Source: an uncultured Tenacibaculum sp. (GTDB taxonomy: Bacteria; Bacteroidota; Bacteroidia; Flavobacteriales; Flavobacteriaceae). From it: 64,000 nt of DNA. Within the stretch, counting starts at the first letter, position 1, and each line of letters starts with the position of its first letter. The notes below the pieces were generated by a model that saw only the letters and a list, made by a program, of their open reading frames with translations, did not search any database and was not told the DNA's origin. The stretch lies in assembly GCA_947498055.1 (NCBI GenBank), contig CANMJA010000002.1, positions 1 to 64,000 on the forward strand, in the 5' to 3' direction. The translations under genes were made by a program, and so were the position numbers. Below, piece by piece: positions 18,023-24,459 of this stretch.

Positions 18023-18514
18023 TTAAAATTTTATGCTTGTTCTTTTTCCTAGTCCTGTAATCTCTAATTCAAAAGCTAGTTGTGCTGCAAAATCTTCTTG
18101 TAATTTGCTTTTTTTTACTAATTGATTTAACAAAAGCTCTCCTGTTGTAAGTAGCGGTATTTTTATATGTATGGGAGCAAAAGCATAAAATCCACCGCTA
18201 GGTATGTCAATCGTATTAGTATCTAAATTTGTAAAAGCTAAAAGCTTGTTTGTTTTCTTTTGATATACCCTAAGTATTTTAGCCTTTACAAATCCAGTAT
18301 TGATATAGAATGCTTCACTTGTAGGATTCAGAGCTTGTATATGCAGATCCATTGCAATGTGCTTAAAGGATAAATCAAACCCCGTAATATTAGACACTCT
18401 AAATTCTAATTGTTTTAGAAGATTCTCTAATTGTCTTTTTTTAAAACTCACATAACCTACTAAAGAAACCGCTACCATACCTGCCCCAACTGCTATAAGT
18501 GTGCTTTTTTTCAT
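18023..18514 (-). CDS. N-terminally anchored LEA2-like beta protein
   Basis: A 163-residue protein with one N-terminal TM helix (TLIAVGAGMVAVSLVGYVSF) followed by KKR, then about 130 residues of beta sandwich. The phrases LHIQALNPTSEAFYI and IPSGGFYAFAPIHIKIPL resemble the LEA14/WHy (LEA_2) fold. It starts 1 bp from the stop of the spanin-like gene. Such small anchored domains fit a membrane-bound virion component, but this is inference. I do not know a characterised homologue. Confidence 0.7.
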   Translation of the reverse strand: MKKSTLIAVGAGMVAVSLVGYVSFKKRQLENLLKQLEFRVSNITGFDLSFKHIAMDLHIQALNPTSEAFYINTGFVKAKILRVYQKKTNKLLAFTNLDTNTIDIPSGGFYAFAPIHIKIPLLTTGELLLNQLVKKSKLQEDFAAQLAFELEITGLGKRTSIKF

Positions 18515-18515
18515 A

Positions 18516-19025
18516 TCAAATAATTTTTAAGCGTTTTAGGACATATGCTATTACTAAAAGGATAATTAGTAAGAGCGATAAATAAAATCCAATTGAAATC
18601 CTGTTACGAACTATATGCTGTTTTTTCTCTTTCTTAATCAGTGTATTTTTGTTTTTATAAATACTATCTTTTTGATGAGTTCTAATATTGCTAGTTGCTC
18701 CCACATGACTTGTAATACGAAACCCTTTTTTAGCAATATCATAACCAACCTTATAGCTGTTTTCCCCACTTTGTTTGCTGGTTTTAAAATCTTTAAATCG
18801 CTTGGTGATAATGCTATCTATTTTTTTGTTTCCTGTAGCAACTGATACAAAAAGCGTATCTTTAATAGTCTGATTTATTTTTTGGATAACAACACTATCT
18901 CTTTGCACAAAAACCGTGTCTTTTACCTTTACGATTTCTTTCTGTAATTTCTTTTTCGTTGAACCACAAGAGACACATATTAATAGCAATATTGTTGTGG
19001 GTATTATTTTATATATCTGTTCCAT
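18516..19025 (-). CDS. lipoprotein with C-terminal TM segment, unimolecular-spanin-like
   Basis: A 169-residue protein. The N-terminus is a lipoprotein signal with lipobox ICVSC (Cys20), so it should be anchored in the outer membrane. The middle is polar and helical, with KDTVFVQRDS-like stretches. Residues about 147-165 (SIGFYLSLLLIILLVIAYVL) are a TM helix ending in KRLKII, which should sit in the inner membrane. An outer-membrane lipid plus an inner-membrane helix in one chain is the layout of u-spanins such as T1 gp11. Its place one gene from the endolysin supports a role in outer-membrane disruption. Confidence 0.65.
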   Translation of the reverse strand: MEQIYKIIPTTILLLICVSCGSTKKKLQKEIVKVKDTVFVQRDSVVIQKINQTIKDTLFVSVATGNKKIDSIITKRFKDFKTSKQSGENSYKVGYDIAKKGFRITSHVGATSNIRTHQKDSIYKNKNTLIKKEKKQHIVRNRISIGFYLSLLLIILLVIAYVLKRLKII

Positions 19026-19356
19026 ATTTATTAATGTACTTATCTAGTTTTTCTTGTTGAGTCGCAATAATTTTGTGTAGCTTTTTATTCATTTGCTCAA
19101 GCTGTGCGATGTACTCGCTAAGGGATTGTATTCGAGCTAAAAAATCACTTTTCACGCTCTCTATCATTTCTGAATTAATTTCAAAAGCACGGTTGTAGTT
19201 CTCTATTTTTTGAAGCTCTGCGTTATAACGTTTCTCTGAAGCTTCCTGAGTTGCTTGTTGTAATTTTACTTTACGCATTTTTAGCCCTGCAAAAAAGGAA
19301 GCAATAACCCCAATAGCTCCTGCTAGTTTATCCCAATGTTCCAATACTATTTCCAT
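19009..19356 (-). CDS. short TM plus coiled-coil protein
   Basis: A 115-residue protein with one N-terminal hydrophobic stretch (KLAGAIGVIASFFAGLKMRK) and then a long helical region (IESVKSDFLARIQSLSEYIA and on) that should form a coiled coil. It overlaps the 5' end of the spanin-like gene by 17 bp and abuts the receptor-like gene at its own start. In lysis cassettes this size and layout suits a holin accessory or inner-membrane spanin, but it could be structural. No family recognised. Confidence 0.65.
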   Translation of the reverse strand: MEIVLEHWDKLAGAIGVIASFFAGLKMRKVKLQQATQEASEKRYNAELQKIENYNRAFEINSEMIESVKSDFLARIQSLSEYIAQLEQMNKKLHKIIATQQEKLDKYINKYGTDI

Positions 19357-19874
19357 TATACATTTTTTGGTTTTTTCTTTTTCTCATCCTCTGAAATGGC
19401 ATACATAAAAAGCAATGCCGTAAGTCCTAATCCTACAATAGCGTAGTTATTCGTTTTCTTTTTAGCTGTAATTACAACTTCTTCTAAGTTTTGTGTTTCC
19501 TCTTGTAGTTCAATTAACTTGGGTAATTCAAAAGCACGTAACGAAATTGTTCTATACCCCACAAAAGAAATACGAATCTCGTCGTTATGTGCTGCCTGTA
19601 ATTGATACATTCCTTTAGCATCGGGCAATGTTCCTGTTCCTTTAGTAACATTGTATACATTAACAAGTCCAGCTTGAAAAGGAGCTTTGGTCTTGGCATC
19701 TGTAATAATGCCTTGTAAGAGCATTAAGGGTGCTTTTTTCATAGTACAACCGCAATTTTTTGTGTTTGTTTGTGTGTCAAATTCAATATATGTAGCCTTT
19801 ATATCAGGACATGCAAGTCCGTAAATCGGTAAATCCGTTTCCATAGTTTTTCTTTTTTTGTTTAAAATGCCCAA
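19356..19874 (-). CDS. CarboxypepD_reg-like domain with TonB-box-like motif and C-terminal membrane anchor
   Basis: A 172-residue protein (start 19874; ATG 19844 also possible). Residues about 52-127 match the carboxypeptidase-regulatory-like domain at the N-terminus of SusC-type TonB-dependent receptors, including LLQGIITDAKTKAPF, KGMYQLQAAHNDEIRISFVG and YRTISLRA. Residues 130-137 are LEEVVITA, the form of the TonB-box region in such receptors (the host receptor at 51058 has LDQVVISA). Instead of a plug and barrel, a TM helix (YAIVGLGLTALLFMYAI) and a lysine-rich tail follow. There is no signal peptide. It may be a virion membrane protein or a decoy for TonB or superinfecting virus. Confidence 0.8.
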   Translation of the reverse strand: MGILNKKRKTMETDLPIYGLACPDIKATYIEFDTQTNTKNCGCTMKKAPLMLLQGIITDAKTKAPFQAGLVNVYNVTKGTGTLPDAKGMYQLQAAHNDEIRISFVGYRTISLRAFELPKLIELQEETQNLEEVVITAKKKTNNYAIVGLGLTALLFMYAISEDEKKKKPKNV

Positions 19875-20404
19875 CCCGCACTCTCAACACGAGCTTTGAC
19901 AATGTTATATACTTCTCCATCGGACGGCTTAATTTCACTTTTCAACCAATACACCAAATCTCTTGGTTCATAAGTATCTAAGTGCCTAAAGATTCCAACA
20001 GGAGGAGAGTTCCAACCGTTATAGTTTTTATGCCCGAAAGCCTTATAAACGAGCTTAAAATCTTCTGCGGTTTTAAGTTGTAGAAACACCTTTTTAATAG
20101 TTTCTTCGTCTGTTCCGTATAAGGGTTCCATGTGGTTACTAGCATCTAGTAATTGTTGTGCAAATTGTTGTGACTGGGTTTTACTTATAGTGGTCTTTTG
20201 ACTACTGATAGGTAAATCAATAGTTACTTGCTCTGACTTCTCCTTAAAAACCCCCGCAATTCCTTTGGTAGTATTTTTAATAACATACCAACCTAAAAAA
20301 GCACCACCCACCAAAAGTAAAGGCGTTTTATACTCTACAATGAAATCGCCTACTGTATTGGCATTTTTACCTATTTTTTTTGCTATTTCCTTTTTCTTTT
20401 TCAT
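19862..20404 (-). CDS. membrane-anchored protein with annexin-like helical domain
   Basis: A 180-residue protein. A basic N-terminus is followed by one TM helix (PLLLVGGAFLGWYVIKN). After a polar linker, residues about 85-180 contain PLYGTDEETIKKVFLQLK and DLVYWLKSEIKPSDGEVYNI, a helical pattern like the annexin-repeat-like segments found in Bacteroidetes phage proteins (GTDEExI). It overlaps the next gene by 13 bp. A virion or membrane-scaffold role is inferred from context only. Confidence 0.65.
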   Translation of the reverse strand: MKKKKEIAKKIGKNANTVGDFIVEYKTPLLLVGGAFLGWYVIKNTTKGIAGVFKEKSEQVTIDLPISSQKTTISKTQSQQFAQQLLDASNHMEPLYGTDEETIKKVFLQLKTAEDFKLVYKAFGHKNYNGWNSPPVGIFRHLDTYEPRDLVYWLKSEIKPSDGEVYNIVKARVESAGWAF

Positions 20405-20413
20405 CGCTTTTTT

Positions 20414-20569
20414 TTATTTCAAAAAACCTTTGACTGCTCCGTATTTAATAGGACATGTAAAATAACTTTTTGCTTTTTCGTTTTGTGAGAGTTGTGCCAT
20501 TCTAATAAGTACTTTAGTTGGTAAGTTCTCTAAGACTTCTAGTGCTTGTTGTTTATTCTGTATCCTCAT
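20414..20569 (-). CDS. 51-residue small protein
   Basis: A short gene starting at ATG 20569 (MRIQNKQQALEVLENLPTKV) and ending at 20414, overlapping the 3' end of the coiled-coil gene by 17 bp and filling an otherwise empty gap. The product has an amphipathic N-terminal helix and ends FTCPIKYGAVKGFLK. Tight packing and normal codon use support it. Function unknown. Confidence 0.6.
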   Translation of the reverse strand: MRIQNKQQALEVLENLPTKVLIRMAQLSQNEKAKSYFTCPIKYGAVKGFLK

Positions 20570-21425
20570 AATTTTGCTCTTTTTGTTCAATATAATTTGC
20601 CGTATATGTTATCAAATCTTCTTTCCAATTATCTAGTAAATAGTTGAAAAACAGTATTTGTTCGTCACTGGTTGCCATGGTAGAAAGCTTTTGTATAAAT
20701 GCTTTATGTACCTGTGATATATTTGGACTTGAAAGCCCTGTTTGTGCCCCTGTAGCAGTGTTTGTATTTGCTCCTGCTATTTCTAAAACTTTAGGGATCA
20801 TTCCGCCTAATGTTTCCATGGTCTTTTCAAAGGCGGGTGTTTCTAAAAAGCTTTTTTTATTTAAAAGCTCTCGATCTACCCTGAGTTCTTCTCGCTCTTT
20901 TGCGGTATCTAATTTTAATTTAAGAGAGTTGTTTTTTTCTTCTAATGAGCGATTACGTGAGCGTAAATCTTTTACTCGTTCTTTAAGATCCTGCACCTGT
21001 TCTTTATAATCTGCTGAGCGTTCCGCTTCCACCATTTTTGCCACAAGCTCGGGAGCACCTAAAAAATTAGATAGGTTTGCTGTCATTGGTAATGCTCCCT
21101 CTGGCGTTATATATTCCTGCTTATTCATATCCTCTAATATTATATCCTCTGTAATTCTCTGTATAAGGTGGTAGGTAGTTTTTTCAGGACTTCCATATAC
21201 TTTTTGCAATGTAAATACCACTTGTAGATCAAAACCTTTTGCGGGTAGGGATTGTAAAAAACTCTTTATAGAACCATATTTTTGCACGATCTCTTCTAGA
21301 CTGAATGCATAACGTCTTTTACTGCCTGTTTTTACCAGTTTACTGCCGTCTTTTTCTATCTTAACAACATGATTTTTAGATGCAGTTAGATGATCGGTTA
21401 ATATGTCAATTAATCTATTGTTCAC
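20553..21425 (-). CDS. coiled-coil late protein
   Basis: A 290-residue soluble protein. The first 110 residues are mixed and include an AFSLEEIVQKYGSIKSFL segment. Residues about 130-195 form a charged coiled coil (YKEQVQDLKERVKDLRSRNR and on). The C-terminal part is helical with an NTNTATGAQTGLSSPN linker. No membrane segment. It resembles scaffold or minor structural proteins in outline but I do not recognise a family. It lies between the beta-rich genes and the membrane-protein genes of the late operon. Confidence 0.65.
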   Translation of the reverse strand: MNNRLIDILTDHLTASKNHVVKIEKDGSKLVKTGSKRRYAFSLEEIVQKYGSIKSFLQSLPAKGFDLQVVFTLQKVYGSPEKTTYHLIQRITEDIILEDMNKQEYITPEGALPMTANLSNFLGAPELVAKMVEAERSADYKEQVQDLKERVKDLRSRNRSLEEKNNSLKLKLDTAKEREELRVDRELLNKKSFLETPAFEKTMETLGGMIPKVLEIAGANTNTATGAQTGLSSPNISQVHKAFIQKLSTMATSDEQILFFNYLLDNWKEDLITYTANYIEQKEQNYEDTE

Positions 21426-21720
21426 AATACAAATACCTTACAATGGCTTTCTTTTTCTCTTTTTCGTTTATCTCTATAAGCTCGTTATACTCTGAAAACT
21501 CAAATTGTATAATTCCTTTGACTATTGGGAAGTTAGATTCGATTACAAAAGGAGTTCCTTTAGGTACGATTCGTGTTTGTGTTCCATCTTTTATCAGTAA
21601 AGGAATACTTGGGCTTACTACGATTACCTCTAATTTTAAAATCCCTCTGCATTTCTCTTTTTTTGCAAAGTCAATTTGAAAATCATCCGTATAAGTTTCA
21701 ACTGCATATCCAACATTCAT
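21415..21720 (-). CDS. small beta-rich protein
   Basis: A 101-residue protein starting at ATG 21720 (MNVGYAVETY), two bases after the stop of the upstream gene; a TTG at 21735 would be inside that gene. Predicted strands such as ILKLEVIVVS, PLLIKDGTQTRIV and FVIESNFPIVKGIIQFEFSE suggest an all-beta fold. It overlaps the coiled-coil gene by 11 bp. A spike, penton or minor capsid role fits the neighbourhood but is not shown. Confidence 0.6.
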   Translation of the reverse strand: MNVGYAVETYTDDFQIDFAKKEKCRGILKLEVIVVSPSIPLLIKDGTQTRIVPKGTPFVIESNFPIVKGIIQFEFSEYNELIEINEKEKKKAIVRYLYCEQ

Positions 21721-21722
21721 AA

Positions 21723-22181
21723 CTAACAAGCACAATTATCTGTTTCTATAACAAAAATGAACTCTCCTAAAATTGGTGTTCCTACGATGGTTTCCCATGA
21801 AATACTAATACGTTCATTTTTACTTTCAAAATCCAATTCTTTAAATCCTAAAGGATATCCACCACTTTTATGTTGGTAGTCTTGAATATCGGTAGGTTCT
21901 GTAAGTAAATGCCCTCTACTATCTTTTAAAATTATATTGGTATGGGATAGCAAGGTGCTAGGGGAAAAACGGCTTATCGTATTACCACCTCCCAAGATGG
22001 GAGAAGAAACGGGGTTTTGTGAAACATAGGAGATAAAATACACCCCTTTTACTTTGCCCGTCGGTATTGTGTCGCTTTGGGTATTGATTAGATAATTACT
22101 AAAATCATCACCTATATTTGGACTAGCATCTAGCCTTAACAGTTCCTTGTTTACCTTAATTCGTTTAAATATCTTTTTCAT
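21723..22181 (-). CDS. beta-rich late protein, candidate minor capsid protein
   Basis: A 152-residue protein, mostly predicted strand after a basic N-terminus (MKKIFKRIKVNKELLRLD). Phrases such as GKVKGVYFISYVSQNPV, LSHTNIILKDSRGHLL and GTPILGEFIFVIETDN fit a compact beta sandwich. No membrane segment. It follows the 195-residue beta protein, from which it is separated by a perfect hairpin that would lower its transcription. That stoichiometry difference suits a major/minor capsid pair. No homologue recognised. Confidence 0.6.
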   Translation of the reverse strand: MKKIFKRIKVNKELLRLDASPNIGDDFSNYLINTQSDTIPTGKVKGVYFISYVSQNPVSSPILGGGNTISRFSPSTLLSHTNIILKDSRGHLLTEPTDIQDYQHKSGGYPLGFKELDFESKNERISISWETIVGTPILGEFIFVIETDNCAC

Positions 22182-22195
22182 GCGTTTTTGTTTGT

Positions 22196-22227
22196 AAAAC
22201 TTTGCGCTAACTCTAGCGCAAAGTTTT
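22196..22227 (-). terminator. perfect 14-bp hairpin, internal late-operon attenuator
   Basis: AAAACTTTGCGCTA (22196-22209) and TAGCGCAAAGTTTT (22214-22227) pair fully around a 4-nt loop. On the minus strand the stem ends in TTTT, with no longer T run. It lies between the putative major capsid gene and downstream genes, so partial termination or mRNA 3'-end protection is likely. Confidence 0.7.
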
Positions 22228-22245
22228 GGTTATTAAAAGATTTGT

Positions 22246-22833
22246 TTAACGTTTTTGGTAGGTAACAAAACCCGATAATCTTGCTGAAGTAAAAAGTGCT
22301 TTTCCAGCTTCTAAATCGACTTTTGCTCCCTCTGGATATTGTATTTCAATCTCGGTAATGGTGTCGTCTTCTAACAAAGCAAAAGATCCTAATCGAAAAT
22401 AATGGCTTCCGTTTTCTGTAGAGGCTAAAATATCGCTAATAGGCAACTCAATTAAAATCTCATTCTTTTGCTTTATGACGATGGTTGATTGCAGTAATAC
22501 ATTAGGCATTTTAACCAAACTATAGGCTACATCCTGTTCAGGGGTTGCAACATCTTCAATAGCATATTTTAAGGTAATTCCGTTAGCAACAAAAACACGT
22601 CCTTTCACAAGGCTATTTCCATCAAAATTGGTGACTCCTCTTTTAGCTACCGATGATCCTGTTAATAAAGATACTGTTCCACCAACATCTACTTTTTTAT
22701 TGGCGTATAGAAAACCAGGCATTGGTTTCATAGCAGAAATATTCCATTTCTCATTCTCTTTACGCATTGAGTTTTTATACTTTAAATACTCGGTAATTCT
22801 TAAATACGGTTCTTCGTTTCTTAAAAAATTCAT
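22246..22833 (-). CDS. beta-rich late protein, candidate major capsid protein
   Basis: A 195-residue protein with a short charged N-terminal helix region (residues 1-30) and then almost continuous predicted strand: VGGTVSLLTGSS, VKGRVFVANGITLKYAIE, VLLQSTIVIKQKNEILIELP, HYFRLGSFALLEDD and RLSGFVTYQK. It has no membrane segment and no enzyme motif. It is followed by a strong hairpin, as highly expressed structural genes often are. The size would suit a single jelly-roll capsid protein, but I recognise no homologue. The capsid call is a hypothesis for structure prediction. Confidence 0.6.
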   Translation of the reverse strand: MNFLRNEEPYLRITEYLKYKNSMRKENEKWNISAMKPMPGFLYANKKVDVGGTVSLLTGSSVAKRGVTNFDGNSLVKGRVFVANGITLKYAIEDVATPEQDVAYSLVKMPNVLLQSTIVIKQKNEILIELPISDILASTENGSHYFRLGSFALLEDDTITEIEIQYPEGAKVDLEAGKALFTSARLSGFVTYQKR

Positions 22834-22872
22834 TTCTCTTTTTCTGTTTTAATTATGTATTGTTTTTCTTTT

Positions 22873-23289
22873 TTATCCTGCAAATTCTTGCACTTCTTCG
22901 TAGACGACGTCCTCGGAGATAAAATCATAATTCGGACTTGTGTAGCTGGATAAAAAATTAGTGCTATCGAGTCCCATATACTCGTCCATTGGGTTTCCTA
23001 AAGCCTGCGCTAAAATTTTATTATCCTTTACTTTATCTCCTAGCCAATCTTTTAGTAGATATCCTGCTTGGGTAACAGCAATAGAAATCGCAATATCTTG
23101 TCCGATTTTTCTTCCTGTGCTTTTCCTGTCTAAAGCCGATGCGCCAGCGATACCGCCAAATACTAATCCCCATCTCTTTAAAGAAGTGTTTTCTATGGGA
23201 ATGTGCTCCACTGCCAAACGAGAACTTACCGTTCCAACAGTTAAACTTGCCAAGCTTACTAGGGAGCTTACAAATTGTTCTTTTTTCAT
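22873..23289 (-). CDS. late membrane protein
   Basis: A 138-residue protein with moderately hydrophobic helices at its N-terminus (FVSSLVSLASLTVGTVSS), at about residues 40-52 (GLVFGGIAGASA) and at 64-80 (IGQDIAISIAVTQAGYLLKD). The C-terminal 40 residues are acidic and soluble. Overlap with neighbours is minimal. It probably is a small virion or host membrane protein of the element. Family not recognised. Confidence 0.6.
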   Translation of the reverse strand: MKKEQFVSSLVSLASLTVGTVSSRLAVEHIPIENTSLKRWGLVFGGIAGASALDRKSTGRKIGQDIAISIAVTQAGYLLKDWLGDKVKDNKILAQALGNPMDEYMGLDSTNFLSSYTSPNYDFISEDVVYEEVQEFAG

Positions 23290-23294
23290 AACTT

Positions 23295-23732
23295 TTACTT
23301 TTTACTGATTAAATAAATGATTGTTCCAAATGCTAATACTCCTGCTGTCCCAATACCTACATATAATAGGGTATTGTCTTTTTCGGGAGCTTGCGGTGGG
23401 TTAACTTGGTGTTGTAACCTTAGAAAATTCATTAACCTGTCCTCTGTGGTGTTTTGAGCCGCGGCTAATTCTTTTATTTTTCTATCTATTATTGGCGACA
23501 TATCCTGCATTTGACCACTAGCATTTTGAACATATACAGGCTTTCCATTTTTTGCCTGTTCTATCTGTGACCAAGTTCCTCCAATAGTATTTAATATGCC
23601 CATAAGGTTAGCACCATCCCAAAAACTTCCATCTCCATGCAATCCATTAGGATTTTGTAATGAGTATGGTTCTTTTTGTATTTTTTGCTCCTCTTCTTGA
23701 GCAATCAAAAAATGTGTTTTTACTAAATCCAT
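23295..23732 (-). CDS. tail-anchored late protein
   Basis: A 145-residue protein with a soluble N-terminal 115 residues (YSLQNPNGLHGDGSFW; WSQIEQAKNGKPVYVQ) and one C-terminal TM helix (YVGIGTAGVLAFGTIIYLIS) followed by KK. This is one of four late proteins with the same C-terminal anchor style. NGLHGDGSFWDG recalls GLHGWFDGFCPSNG in the next protein upstream, so the two N-termini may be related. Likely a component of a membrane-containing particle. Confidence 0.65.
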   Translation of the reverse strand: MDLVKTHFLIAQEEEQKIQKEPYSLQNPNGLHGDGSFWDGANLMGILNTIGGTWSQIEQAKNGKPVYVQNASGQMQDMSPIIDRKIKELAAAQNTTEDRLMNFLRLQHQVNPPQAPEKDNTLLYVGIGTAGVLAFGTIIYLISKK

Positions 23733-23746
23733 AGCTTTTTTTAAAA

Positions 23747-24454
23747 TTAAACTTGTACTACTTTCTTTTTTGTTTTTGGTTTGCTAGTTTGTATGTAAAC
23801 AAAAGCACCAACTAATGCTAAACCACCAACAATAGGCAAAGCGTTTTCTTTGAGTTTACCAACCATAGATTTTGTTTTTGCGTTTTGTGCCTTTATTGGA
23901 TTTTGATTTGGTGTTGTTACTACTTTATTATCACGTTCAGCTTTATACTTGGCAATCTTTTGTCGTAAAACAACTATTTGTCCTTTGATGGCTTCTAGCT
24001 TAGTACGATTGCTTGCAATTACTTGATTTGCAGTTTTAATACCTTGTCTTTGCTGATTTTCTAAAGTTTGAAACGAGCCTTTTACTTGTCCTAAAGACTT
24101 TTCAGCATCTCGCAAACTCTCTTCTGCTTTTTTACGTTTGGAAACCGCACCATTACACCATGCACCAAGCCCTAAAGCATCTGCAATTCCTTTTTCTTGA
24201 TTTAGTTTAATTTGTTCATTTTTAATCTGTTCTTCCAAACGTCTAACTTCCTTTTTCAGCGATTCCCACTCTGCGGCTTGTTTCCCATTTTTAAGAGCCT
24301 GCATTTTTCTATCCCATTCTGCTTTTTGTGCCCAAACTCCTTTTGCTTGATTTTTAAATCTGTCTGCAATTCCATTAGAGGGACAAAAACCGTCAAACCA
24401 ACCATGTAAACCTATTGTTGGATGGGTATTAATTGTGTTAAATTCTTCATTCAT
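23747..24454 (-). CDS. coiled-coil tail-anchored late protein
   Basis: A 235-residue protein. The N-terminal 35 residues include GLHGWFDGFCPSNG. Residues about 45-175 form a long coiled coil (WESLKKEVRRLEEQIKNEQI; LEAIKGQIVVLRQKIA). A TM helix near residues 207-223 (LPIVGGLALVGAFVYIQT) precedes a basic tail (SKPKTKKKVV). The layout suits a fibre, stalk or membrane-bound scaffold. No family recognised. Confidence 0.65.
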   Translation of the reverse strand: MNEEFNTINTHPTIGLHGWFDGFCPSNGIADRFKNQAKGVWAQKAEWDRKMQALKNGKQAAEWESLKKEVRRLEEQIKNEQIKLNQEKGIADALGLGAWCNGAVSKRKKAEESLRDAEKSLGQVKGSFQTLENQQRQGIKTANQVIASNRTKLEAIKGQIVVLRQKIAKYKAERDNKVVTTPNQNPIKAQNAKTKSMVGKLKENALPIVGGLALVGAFVYIQTSKPKTKKKVVQV

Positions 24455-24459
24455 AACTT

